Below, piece by piece: positions 48,099-57,051 of a stretch of 64,000 nt of DNA. The notes beneath the pieces are model-generated. The model saw nothing but the letters and a program-made list of their open reading frames with translations, had not been told where the DNA came from and ran no database searches. Source of the DNA: an uncultured Flavobacteriales bacterium. GTDB taxonomy: Bacteria; Bacteroidota; Bacteroidia; Flavobacteriales_G; Salibacteraceae. Positions within the stretch are counted from its first letter, which is position 1. Each line of letters starts with the position of its first letter. The stretch spans positions 1 to 64,000 of the forward strand of contig CALSRO010000001.1 of assembly GCA_943788775.1 (NCBI GenBank). Reading direction: 5' to 3'. Position numbers and translations under genes: made by a program.

Positions 48099-48929
48099 TT
48101 ATTTCTCAGTCTTCTTTTTCATTTCGGATTGGATTTCTTGCGCATCCCATTCACCCTTTTCTTTTTTGACATGCTTTAAAGTTGCGTGCGAATCGGAGAT
48201 CAGTCGAGAGACTTCTACGTATTGAGGCTCATTTGTATTAAATGGAATATCAAGGCATATATCCTGATCTTGTAAGCAAACGGTTGCTCCATTTGACTCC
48301 GGAGATATTAAATAGCTATATACTGAGTTTGGAGAGCAAGATGTGGCATTTGCATCGTTTATAGTTATCACAAAAGTGGTGTCCATTTGCTTTTTACCCA
48401 ACCGATAAATGACAAGTTCCATCGCATTCGATTTCATTTCGTTTTGTCCCTTTATTATTCTAATAGCATCTCCAGTTTCCTTGTCAATGTAAAAATGATG
48501 TTTCTTGAGCTTCGCCTGCTCAAGTGCATTTTTCTTGGCTCTTTTTGCATCCGAAGGATTTTGATATTCACCAGTGTACCAATCATCTTTTTTAACCAGT
48601 TCATATCCATCAAATAAAAATGAATCGTTCCTGATTTCAATTATGAAGTAATCATCTTGGTGCTGGATGAATTGATGTGCTCCATCGGAATAGCCCCAAA
48701 CATTGCTGATCTTTCTGTCAGTCTTGTTCAATCTGAGAGTAATTGATTGGGTGCCTTCCCAGGCAGTGCCCGCACGATTCGTTTCCTCTTCATAGAATTG
48801 ATCAGTACCTCTCGGTGAATTTTCTAAGAATTCTGGAAAACTCAGGTAAAGTCCTTTTATCAGGTTGGATTCTTGCCCAAATGAGGCGAAGTGAATCAAC
48901 AAAAACGAGATGGATAAGATTGCTTTCAA
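48099..48929 (-). CDS. Secreted protein of unknown function
   Basis: The 276-residue protein has a signal peptide (AILSISFLLIHFASFGQ). The mature part carries LYLSFPEFLENSPRG near the start, a charged helix (DAKRAKKNALEQAKLKKHHF), a pair of cysteines near NATSCSPN and GATVCLQDQDIC, and a Lys/Glu-rich tail ending SEMKKKTEK. LYLSFPEFLENSP resembles a pattern in unnamed Bacteroidota secreted proteins. No enzyme motif is visible. Confidence 0.68.
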   Translation of the reverse strand: MKAILSISFLLIHFASFGQESNLIKGLYLSFPEFLENSPRGTDQFYEEETNRAGTAWEGTQSITLRLNKTDRKISNVWGYSDGAHQFIQHQDDYFIIEIRNDSFLFDGYELVKKDDWYTGEYQNPSDAKRAKKNALEQAKLKKHHFYIDKETGDAIRIIKGQNEMKSNAMELVIYRLGKKQMDTTFVITINDANATSCSPNSVYSYLISPESNGATVCLQDQDICLDIPFNTNEPQYVEVSRLISDSHATLKHVKKEKGEWDAQEIQSEMKKKTEK

Positions 48930-49079
48930 TTTTTCGAAAATAGCTGGTTTTACCGCATGAGTTGATTAAAACTGTATCAACCGAATTGTTTAACGGTAAT
49001 AAACGATATTCGATTTAGAATCTTTTTCAATATGTGGTATTCTTGCGATGTTAGAAACATTCAATAATAAATTGACTTT

Positions 49080-50294
49080 ATGATTCAAAAAGTAAAACTC
49101 TTTTCAGCAATACTTATTGGTGCTGTTGTCGGCTGGACATTAGAGTTTTATCGAATACCGACTATTCATCCGAAGCAATCCTTTTTAACTGGATTTTTAA
49201 TTGGAATAACACTGATATCATTGCTGTTTTTGGTTTTTAAGTTTCGATGGATTCATGCAAATGGAAAAGTATGGATGATCATTTCAATCATGGTTTTTTC
49301 AGGCAGTATATTGAGCGTTTCATGGGTTTATTTTGAAAATGATGATCTCAGAAAAAGAATAAAGTCACAGGAGAATTTAATTGATAGGCAAAAGGAAATT
49401 TTATATTCAGAACAAGTAAAAGGTCTTGCGGGAATGTCCGCGGATGTAATGAATGAGGTGAAAATAGAACTCGCTTCGAATGACAGCGGAAAGCTTAGTG
49501 CTCGATTAATCCAAAGAATAGCGGCTTTAAGTCATGTGTTAAAACCATATGCTATTTCTGGGGCAAATGATATGGATCCTCAGGAAATTCTCAGTCCAGA
49601 ACGAGGTCATTTACTTCTGCAGTTGTGTTTTCTTCCGTTGGACTCGAACACATTTAGCAAATTGAAATCAGAGGTTTCATTTGCTCAGGCCGATCTTTCT
49701 GCTGTGAATTTGAGTGGTATCGATTTGAGCGGAATTAATTTGGAGATGGCTAACTTAAGAGATGCAATTCTGGATGAGGTTAATTTGGAGGGAGCAATAC
49801 TACAGGAAGCATGTCTTTGGGGCGCCAAGTTGAATAACGCAAACCTTCAAGGTGCAGATTTGACTAGGGCAAATTTAGAATGGGCCGAAATTCAAAACGC
49901 AAATTTGACCCATTGTATAATAAACGGTGCGATGCTAGAAAATGCGAAACTGTCAAATACGACATTGGCTAGAGCTCAAGTACAATGGGCTTTTCTCAAG
50001 GGAGCGAAATTGGAAGGTGCCAATCTAGAACATGCAGATTTGAAAGGCGCGGACCTTAGAAAAGCCAATTTTCACAAAGCCAATTTATCCCAAGTGAACC
50101 TTACGCTAGCCAAAGTGAATGAGGCATCATTTGTCGATGTCAATTTTCACAATACCAGAATAATGGAAGATAATTGGCTTGATTTGTTGATTTCGCAAAA
50201 TGTAGATGGAGCTGAGCAAATTGGTAAGCTTTACTCTGTTGAGATAGACACTACAAAACGAGCTAAGCACCGCCTGCAAAAGATTAGTCTATGA
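49080..50294 (+). CDS. Membrane-anchored pentapeptide-repeat protein
   Basis: The 404-residue protein has three N-terminal hydrophobic segments (about residues 5-20, 34-52, 62-82), then a short coiled-coil-like segment. From about residue 197 it carries about 30 pentapeptide repeats of the A(D/N)Lxx type (LSGIDLSGINLEMANLRDAI, LQGADLTRANLEWAEI), ending with a basic tail. The repeats form a right-handed beta-helix, usually a protein-protein interaction surface. The membrane region has no similarity to Qnr/McbG. The function is unknown. It converges on the 50289 gene with a 6-base overlap. Confidence 0.85.
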   Translation: MIQKVKLFSAILIGAVVGWTLEFYRIPTIHPKQSFLTGFLIGITLISLLFLVFKFRWIHANGKVWMIISIMVFSGSILSVSWVYFENDDLRKRIKSQENLIDRQKEILYSEQVKGLAGMSADVMNEVKIELASNDSGKLSARLIQRIAALSHVLKPYAISGANDMDPQEILSPERGHLLLQLCFLPLDSNTFSKLKSEVSFAQADLSAVNLSGIDLSGINLEMANLRDAILDEVNLEGAILQEACLWGAKLNNANLQGADLTRANLEWAEIQNANLTHCIINGAMLENAKLSNTTLARAQVQWAFLKGAKLEGANLEHADLKGADLRKANFHKANLSQVNLTLAKVNEASFVDVNFHNTRIMEDNWLDLLISQNVDGAEQIGKLYSVEIDTTKRAKHRLQKISL

Positions 50295-51278
50295 GGAGGG
50301 TTTGTCATCATGCAAGACCAAATTGAATTTTTCAGCGAACCTATACACGATCTCATCAGATTCCCTAAACGGTCGCATTCGAATATTGAATGACCAGCTA
50401 TAATACTCTTGCATGTCATTTAGATAATTTGCCATCAGGCTAGCAGTCCAGCGAGTTTGGGAATCTAACTTGTATTTGATCGACAATGTCTTCCCAAGTT
50501 CTTGGCCCCATTCATTATTTATTATGTCAACATAGTTATCGATCGGGTTATTCTCTGGATCAGTTAGTTGCTCTCGTTTGAATTTACCTGTTACCAGCTC
50601 AGGCATATTGTGTAATTCATGCGCATCTGCAATGAAATCTGCAGTTTTCTCAGAAAATAGTGACGTAACTAAAGCCTGAGCGGTAATATGATTGAAGGTG
50701 TTAATGAATCCCTTTTCAGTTGTGTCCTTTTCAGAAAACTTTATAAAGTCCTCAGCAGCAATATGGTTTACGCATGCCAAGGCTAAATCGTAAAAGGCTA
50801 TATCCCCTTGGCCGAAGATGTCTGGTTTTCTGCGTGCGAGTAGAAATATTTGCTGAATGCTCGCCCTATTCTGAACCGCATAAGGGGCTTCAATGACAAT
50901 CTCCAATTTGTTCCAAAAGTTTCCGTTATTAGCTTCTTTGAAATCACCTTCATCTTTACCGGAAGCCAAAACACTATTGATTTCAACTCCTCGACTACAG
51001 TGACGGATCGATACTTTTTGATGCTCATCGGTCAGATTAGAATCTTTAAGGTAATTGATGTCCACGATTTCTTGTAATTCATCTAAAGACTCGAAATGTG
51101 TGGCAAGAAGGGCGCGATTCATTGTCCCAAAATCTTTATTCGCAGAAGATGTGCATTCGGCTATTTTTTCGTCAACCAACGTTTCTTGATGTTCCCCAGA
51201 ACAAGAAGCGTTGAGCAAAGCGATCACACTAATCGATAAATGAATTATTTGAATTCGGAAGTATTTATTGCTCAACAT
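50289..51278 (-). CDS. Lipoprotein of unknown function
   Basis: From the ATG at 51278 the product has 329 residues; an upstream ATG at 51326 lacks a good signal. The leader ends in a lipobox-like LLNASCSGEH. The mature part is mixed alpha/beta with no recognised domain, including VQNRASIQQIFLLARRKPDIFGQGD and NDMQEYYSWSFNIRMRPFRES. It is flanked by the pentapeptide protein (convergent) and the pectin/rhamnose cluster (divergent), with no clear functional link. Confidence 0.65.
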   Translation of the reverse strand: MLSNKYFRIQIIHLSISVIALLNASCSGEHQETLVDEKIAECTSSANKDFGTMNRALLATHFESLDELQEIVDINYLKDSNLTDEHQKVSIRHCSRGVEINSVLASGKDEGDFKEANNGNFWNKLEIVIEAPYAVQNRASIQQIFLLARRKPDIFGQGDIAFYDLALACVNHIAAEDFIKFSEKDTTEKGFINTFNHITAQALVTSLFSEKTADFIADAHELHNMPELVTGKFKREQLTDPENNPIDNYVDIINNEWGQELGKTLSIKYKLDSQTRWTASLMANYLNDMQEYYSWSFNIRMRPFRESDEIVYRFAEKFNLVLHDDKPSS

Positions 51279-51382
51279 TTCTGACCTATGATCAATGATG
51301 ATCTTTGAGGAAACAAGTTTAGGCAATCAACATCAATCAACGCTATTAGCTAACTTCGGCTCGATACTATTCTCATTGCAAA

Positions 51383-52201
51383 TTGAAAGTGCTCATAAAT
51401 AGCTTAGTCTTATTGTTATTGTTTTTCCTGCAAGGGATTTTCGTGATCGCGCAGGAAGAAATCGTTCGTAAGATCCCGTTTTTACAGGTAACACCGAAAA
51501 TTGATGGAAACTTGACGGAATGGGAATCGTTTGCGTACAGTGATGGCCAATGGAATTTGGATCGAATTAAAAAAAGTAGTTGGTATTCCCCAAAACGGAA
51601 TACGTTGACTTACCATCCGGGTGAGGATTCAACTAAATCTGATTTAAATGCGATTTACTACATGGCTTGGGACAATCAATATTTTTATTTTGGCGCGAAG
51701 GTGCACGATAACCAAATTGATGTAGAGGAGCTGAATCACCAACCAAAAAGGTGGTATTATAAAGATGCCGTAGCTTGGTTCATTGAGGCTCCAAGGGATA
51801 CAATTCCAGAGAAGTTTTCCGATGGTGATCACGCTTTTGCATTTATTCTAGACACAACAAAACCGGATTATGGAGCATGGTGGCGTCATGGAAATGCAAC
51901 TGAATCATATATAGAAGAGGCACTTCCCAAATCGGCTGTTGACTTTGTAGTGAAAGAGGAGATTGATGGAGGAATAATACTTGAAGCTCGAGTTAATTTG
52001 AAACAAACATTAGGCAATGATAACCTTGCGTGGGAGGCACCTAAAATCGGAGATTCATACTCTATGATGATCGTTCATTGTGATCCAGATGGTGGGGAAT
52101 ATGGAGGGCATTTGTTGATTTACGGCAAGGGTGACCTCGATTCGACTTGGGGTGAAATTATTTTAGCAGCCGAAAAACAAACTTTCCAAGATGAAGAGTA
52201 A
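51383..52201 (+). CDS. CBM9-like carbohydrate-binding secreted protein
   Basis: The 272-residue protein (start TTG at 51383; GTG 6 bases downstream is an alternative) has a signal peptide and the CBM9-like pattern IDGNLTEWESF, YYMAWDNQYFYFGAKVHDNQ, YKDAVAWFIEAPRD and EARVNLKQTLG. Such domains bind sugars or polysaccharide ends. It opens the GH28/GH78 cluster and overlaps the GH28 gene by 11 bases, so a role in binding the pectic substrate is inferred. Confidence 0.85.
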   Translation: MKVLINSLVLLLLFFLQGIFVIAQEEIVRKIPFLQVTPKIDGNLTEWESFAYSDGQWNLDRIKKSSWYSPKRNTLTYHPGEDSTKSDLNAIYYMAWDNQYFYFGAKVHDNQIDVEELNHQPKRWYYKDAVAWFIEAPRDTIPEKFSDGDHAFAFILDTTKPDYGAWWRHGNATESYIEEALPKSAVDFVVKEEIDGGIILEARVNLKQTLGNDNLAWEAPKIGDSYSMMIVHCDPDGGEYGGHLLIYGKGDLDSTWGEIILAAEKQTFQDEE

Positions 52202-53777
52202 AAGTGTCATGCAATTTTTGTTTTCTATGACGCTTCTGCCGATATGTTTCGGTGTTTTTGCACAAGGTGAATTGCAAAGACTAAATATATCTGATTTTGG
52301 TGCTGTTGCTGACACCAATGTTGTATCAACTGAGGCAATTCAAGCTGCTATCGATAGTGCGTATTTGAGTGGTGGAGGTATCGTAGTTTTTCCTGCTGGA
52401 AATTATTGTGCTGGCACCATCGTTTTAAAGAAAAATGTTACCCTACTCCTTGAAGAAGGAGCTACACTTTATGCTAGTACAGATATTAATGATTACCGTA
52501 TGCCTTTAGATGATGCGACTAAGCCAGTATTAATATATGCGAATGGCGCTGAAAATATTAGTTTAACTGGGAAAGGTCGGATTCATGGTCGAGCAAAAAG
52601 AGTTTATCGAGATCTGAAAAAGGTTGACTTGTTCATCGAAGATATAACCGAGAATGCGAGAAAAGCCGGAGTTGAGATGAAGCGATTCTATGTTGTAAAA
52701 CCTGATGTCAGCCTAATTAATATAGCTAAGTGTAAAAACATCAATATAGAAGGAATAACAGTTGAAGAATCTACATTTTGGTCAATGCACTTGGTGCGTT
52801 GCATTAATGTTAGGATCAATGCTGTTCGTGTTATTTCAAGTCTTGAAAGTGGTGTGAATTCAGACGGAATTGATATTAACTCAAGTCAGGACGTGGTCAT
52901 CACGAATAGCTTTATCAGCACAGGAGATGATGCCATTGTTTTGAAAACAAGATACATCGACCCATGTCAGAACATTCGGGTTTCTAATTGCACATTAAGT
53001 TCGTCATCTACAGCATTGAAAATTGGAACCGAGTCACATGGAGACTTTAGAGATATAAAATTTGAGAATTGTACAATAGAAAACACAAATAGAGGGTTGA
53101 GTATTGTTGTTATGGATGGAGCAACTGTCGAGAATATTCACTTTTCCAATATTGAAGCTAATTGTACGAGAAGGCATTTTAATTGGTGGGGAAATGGTGA
53201 TCCAATTTGGCTATATGTATCTAAAAGAAATGTTGACTCAAGAATTGGAGAAATAAGAGCGGTGTCATTTACAAATATCAAGGCTAGCGGAATGGGAACA
53301 AGTCGAATTGAATCAACTGAAAGCAACACAATAAAAGACATTAAATTCAACAATGTCGAATTGAAAATGAATGCGGAGAATTATCCAGATAAGCGAGCCG
53401 GCTGCGCCTTTGTCGCCATTGATGTTACGGGACTTGAAATGAATAACGTAAGTGTATCTTGGGATGATATAATAACTGAACCAAACTGGTCCAACGGCTT
53501 TTTTTTTAGCGGAGTTAAACAATTAAAAATTAGGAACATAGAGGGAAGACAGGGATTGTTAAATTCTGAAAATCCCATGATTTTACTAAACAATGTTAAT
53601 AGTGGATATATTCAAAATGTTCTGCCGAAAGAAGGAACAAATGTTACAATAGGAATTTCGGGAGGTAACACAAAAGACTTAATAATCATGAATGTTGACC
53701 CGATGATGAAGTCGAAAAAGGCAATGCAAATAGGTGATGAAGTAGATGAATCAGAAATTGAATTTAGAACTGAATAA
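52191..53777 (+). CDS. Glycoside hydrolase family 28 (polygalacturonase-like)
   Basis: The 528-residue protein has a signal peptide (LFSMTLLPICFGVFAQG) and a right-handed beta-helix. The GH28 catalytic signatures are present: NSDGID at 223-228, GDDAI with two acidic residues at 246-247, and SHG at 282-284. The N-terminal LNISDFGAVAD and AIQAAIDSAYLSGGGIVVFPAG regions are also typical. It probably cleaves alpha-1,4-galacturonan or rhamnogalacturonan linkages. It is followed with a 1-base overlap by a small unknown protein. Confidence 0.92.
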   Translation: MKSKSVMQFLFSMTLLPICFGVFAQGELQRLNISDFGAVADTNVVSTEAIQAAIDSAYLSGGGIVVFPAGNYCAGTIVLKKNVTLLLEEGATLYASTDINDYRMPLDDATKPVLIYANGAENISLTGKGRIHGRAKRVYRDLKKVDLFIEDITENARKAGVEMKRFYVVKPDVSLINIAKCKNINIEGITVEESTFWSMHLVRCINVRINAVRVISSLESGVNSDGIDINSSQDVVITNSFISTGDDAIVLKTRYIDPCQNIRVSNCTLSSSSTALKIGTESHGDFRDIKFENCTIENTNRGLSIVVMDGATVENIHFSNIEANCTRRHFNWWGNGDPIWLYVSKRNVDSRIGEIRAVSFTNIKASGMGTSRIESTESNTIKDIKFNNVELKMNAENYPDKRAGCAFVAIDVTGLEMNNVSVSWDDIITEPNWSNGFFFSGVKQLKIRNIEGRQGLLNSENPMILLNNVNSGYIQNVLPKEGTNVTIGISGGNTKDLIIMNVDPMMKSKKAMQIGDEVDESEIEFRTE

Positions 53778-54280
53778 TGAAATTGCAAGCTAGTTTTTTT
53801 TGGGTCAAAATAGGGTTGTGCGCCTTGCTATTACTTGATTCGATATTTATCCAGTCTCAGCCGCCAATAGAGGAGAGTTTTATCTACTTTGACAACAGCT
53901 CAATTCATCATAATAACCGTTGGCAAAAAACCTTCGATATACAGAGTGGTGATATGAGAGTTTTTGTTTTTAATTCGAATAATGCGGGCGACCCTGGCAA
54001 TCATTCCGTGGCAGATTCAAAGTTGGTTTTTCAAATACCAATGAAAAGGGATGAGTTTCATTTTACAGGAGAGAAATTAGCGGAAACCAACGCTGTTTAC
54101 ATTCAGTTTTGCCTTTGTCAAGATGAGGGAATACAGAAGGTGGTAGATGGTTATATTAAGGGACGAAAAATTGATGAAAACTCTTGGGACGTTGAATTTG
54201 AATTGATCGCGAATGGGCGAAAGACCAAACACGAATACACTTTTCGAGAGAGTGAAGTTTTTAAATTAATTGAAGAGTGA
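53777..54280 (+). CDS. Small secreted protein of unknown function in the GH28/GH78 cluster
   Basis: The 167-residue protein starts with a signal sequence (FFWVKIGLCALLLLDSIFIQS) and is predicted mostly beta-stranded (FIYFDNSSIHHNNRWQKTFDI, FVFNSNNAGDPGNHSVADS). It overlaps the GH28 gene by 1 base and the GH78 gene by 4 bases, so it is translated within that operon. No family is recognised; a carbohydrate-binding or accessory role is an inference from context. Confidence 0.65.
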   Translation: MKLQASFFWVKIGLCALLLLDSIFIQSQPPIEESFIYFDNSSIHHNNRWQKTFDIQSGDMRVFVFNSNNAGDPGNHSVADSKLVFQIPMKRDEFHFTGEKLAETNAVYIQFCLCQDEGIQKVVDGYIKGRKIDENSWDVEFELIANGRKTKHEYTFRESEVFKLIEE

Positions 54281-57027
54281 AGTCTTCGAGTTATCTCTTA
54301 GTTAGAGTCTTAATTTGTCTTCTCCTGTTCACAATGTGCGATAAATCCATTTCACATGTTGGGGTGGTAGAACTCCAAGTCGAATACATGGAAAACCCCG
54401 TTGGGATTGATGTCAAGCGGCCACGATTAAGTTGGAGACTATTGTCAGAAGGTAGAAATCAGAAACAAACAGCCTATCAAATATTAGTATCTACAGATTC
54501 CACTTTGCTAATCTCCGATAGCGCTGATTTATGGAATTCTGGATGGGTCAATTCTGACGAAATGAATCAAATAGAATATTTGGGAAGGACACCTATCTCA
54601 AGAGAGACATGTTATTGGAAGCTTCGCATTTTAGATCAAGATTCAGCTGTTTCTGCATGGAGCAAAATTGCAAATTGGTCAATGGGCCTTTTAGACTCAT
54701 CAGATTGGAAAGCACAATGGATTGGGTTTGATGAGGCTTGGAGTGATTCCATTTATCGGGTCAAACCATGGGGGAATAGAATGGACGGCACATCGGAGTA
54801 TAAACCTCTACCTTGTCCATATTTAAGGAAAAGTTTCATGATTGAAAACTCAATCGAGAGTGCAAATATTTACGTCACCGCCTTGGGTATTTATGAATTG
54901 TACATTAATGGAATACGGGTTGGTGAAGATTGCTTTACTCCAGGTTGGACGGACTACACAAAGAGAGTTTATTACAAGACCTATGAAGTGTCATCACTTT
55001 TAAATCATGGTGAAAATACCGTTGGAGTAATTCTGGCCGATGGCTGGTACGCTGGAAATATTGCGAATCGAGGTCAATATTATTATGGAAAGAAGCTTCG
55101 ATTTAAGATGCAATTGGAAATAGCTAAATCAAGCGGGGCTGTTGATGTGATTGCCACAAATAACACATGGCGAGCGTCCTATGGACCAATTAGAGAAGCT
55201 GATATGCAGGGCGGGGAAACCTATGATGCTCGTTTGAAAATGAACGGATGGAATACAAATGATTTTGATGATTCACAATGGAAGGATGTTGTTGTTTCAG
55301 ATTCTATTACGACACCGTTGCAGCCTTATCCGAGTCTTGGGGTTCGAAAGACTGAGGAAATAAAGCCTGTGGAGATAGTAAAAAGAAATTCTGGTACTTA
55401 CATTGTTGATATGGGCCAAAACTTTGCTGGTTGGGTAAGGCTCAAAGTCAGTGGTTCAAAGGGTGATTCGATTGTATTGCGATATGCCGAGAAGCTAAAT
55501 GAAAAAGGCGCTTTATACACTCGAAATTTAAGAACAGCAAGAGCCACCGATACTTATGTGGTTGGAAACGATGGCTCTGAAGTGTGGGAGCCAAGATTCA
55601 CTTATCATGGATTTCAGTTCGTGGAGATTTCAGGTTACTCGGGCGAATTGAAAAAGGAAGACGTTATTGGAGTGGTAGTTCATTCAAACTTGGATATATC
55701 AGGTGATTTTGATTGTTCTAATCCGCTGGTAAATAAACTGTTTAGCAATATTGTTTGGAGTCAACGATCCAATTATTTTGATGTTCCTACAGATTGTCCG
55801 CAGCGTGATGAGCGCATGGGCTGGACGGGAGATGCGCAGGTCTTTATGCAAACAGCGGCCTACAATATGAATATTGCTCCTTTTTATACCAAGTGGTTGG
55901 TTGATATAACAGATGGGCAATATGAAAATGGTCGGTTTCCAAGTACCGCACCTCGAGTCTACAAAAGAGTAGCTGCAGGGTGGGGGGATGCTGGTGTTCT
56001 ATGTCCTTGGACGATGTATCAATGGTATGGAGATAAGAAGGTTTTACACCAGTATTATCCAAATATGGTACGTTGGATTAATCACATCGAAGAGCGGAGT
56101 CCAAATTATATAAGCACGCTCGGTAGTTATGGAGATTGGCAAAATGTTGAAAGCGAAACCCCCATTAACTTGATTGCCACAGCTTATTTCAAACATTCCG
56201 TGGACGTGATGATCGAAATTGCTAGAGTACTAGACAAGCAGCAGGATGTCTCGAAATACATCGAACTATCGGGTAAAATAAAACAAGCATTTATTGATAC
56301 ATTTTTTATTGAAAATGATCAATTGAGGGACGAAACACAAACCTCATATTTGATGGCACTTGACTTCGATCTGATCCCAAAAGACTCTGAATCGAATGTG
56401 GTTGGCCATTTGCTAAACACCATATACGCGTCAGATACTTCACTTTCAACCGGGATACTCGGAACTAAGTTGCTTTTGCCCATTTTAACTAAATATGGTC
56501 ACATAGATTTAGCATACCGTTTATTGCTGAATGAACAGTATCCGTCCTGGGGGAATCAAATCAATAACGGGGCAACAACCATTTGGGAACGTTGGAACAG
56601 TTATTCTTCATTTCAAGGGTTTCATGAGGATAGTACAAACTCATTGAATCACTATGCATATGGATCTGTTGGCGAATGGTTTTATAAAACAATTGGTGGC
56701 ATTCAATCTCTGGAACCTGGTTTTAAAAAGGTGTTGATTCATCCTATGCCGGGTGGAGGATTGACCTTTGCCAAGGCCGACTATAAAAGCATAAGAGGAA
56801 TGATCTCGAGTCATTGGGAAATTAAAGAAGGTAAATTCTATTTAGTGGTTGAAATTCCGGTGAACACGACCGGAACGATTATATTACCAGCGGATGATGT
56901 GGATTCTATTCTAGAGGGTGGATTGCCAATTGCCTCTAAGTTCGAAGTAGAAACATTGAATGGAGAAGTACATATCGATGTAGCATCGGGGAAGTATCGG
57001 TTTGAAACAGTCTATACTGACGAATAA
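54277..57027 (+). CDS. Alpha-L-rhamnosidase, glycoside hydrolase family 78
   Basis: The 916-residue protein has a signal/lipobox-like leader (LICLLLFTMCDKS). Its N-terminal region with ENPVGIDVKRPRLSW is typical of bacterial alpha-L-rhamnosidases. The following domains include the motif DCPQRDERMGWTGDAQ from residue 506, the conserved acidic region of the (alpha/alpha)6 barrel, and NGATTIWERWNSY. It hydrolyses terminal alpha-L-rhamnose, for instance from rhamnogalacturonan side chains. With the GH28 partner it forms a pectin-degrading pair. Confidence 0.94.
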   Translation: MKSSSYLLVRVLICLLLFTMCDKSISHVGVVELQVEYMENPVGIDVKRPRLSWRLLSEGRNQKQTAYQILVSTDSTLLISDSADLWNSGWVNSDEMNQIEYLGRTPISRETCYWKLRILDQDSAVSAWSKIANWSMGLLDSSDWKAQWIGFDEAWSDSIYRVKPWGNRMDGTSEYKPLPCPYLRKSFMIENSIESANIYVTALGIYELYINGIRVGEDCFTPGWTDYTKRVYYKTYEVSSLLNHGENTVGVILADGWYAGNIANRGQYYYGKKLRFKMQLEIAKSSGAVDVIATNNTWRASYGPIREADMQGGETYDARLKMNGWNTNDFDDSQWKDVVVSDSITTPLQPYPSLGVRKTEEIKPVEIVKRNSGTYIVDMGQNFAGWVRLKVSGSKGDSIVLRYAEKLNEKGALYTRNLRTARATDTYVVGNDGSEVWEPRFTYHGFQFVEISGYSGELKKEDVIGVVVHSNLDISGDFDCSNPLVNKLFSNIVWSQRSNYFDVPTDCPQRDERMGWTGDAQVFMQTAAYNMNIAPFYTKWLVDITDGQYENGRFPSTAPRVYKRVAAGWGDAGVLCPWTMYQWYGDKKVLHQYYPNMVRWINHIEERSPNYISTLGSYGDWQNVESETPINLIATAYFKHSVDVMIEIARVLDKQQDVSKYIELSGKIKQAFIDTFFIENDQLRDETQTSYLMALDFDLIPKDSESNVVGHLLNTIYASDTSLSTGILGTKLLLPILTKYGHIDLAYRLLLNEQYPSWGNQINNGATTIWERWNSYSSFQGFHEDSTNSLNHYAYGSVGEWFYKTIGGIQSLEPGFKKVLIHPMPGGGLTFAKADYKSIRGMISSHWEIKEGKFYLVVEIPVNTTGTIILPADDVDSILEGGLPIASKFEVETLNGEVHIDVASGKYRFETVYTDE

Positions 57028-57051
57028 GTTGAGATTGTGCCACGCAAACAT

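Noticed and set aside
49080-50294. Pentapeptide protein as a Qnr/McbG-type gyrase protector
   Set aside because: Those proteins are soluble and short; this one is membrane-anchored with a coiled segment.
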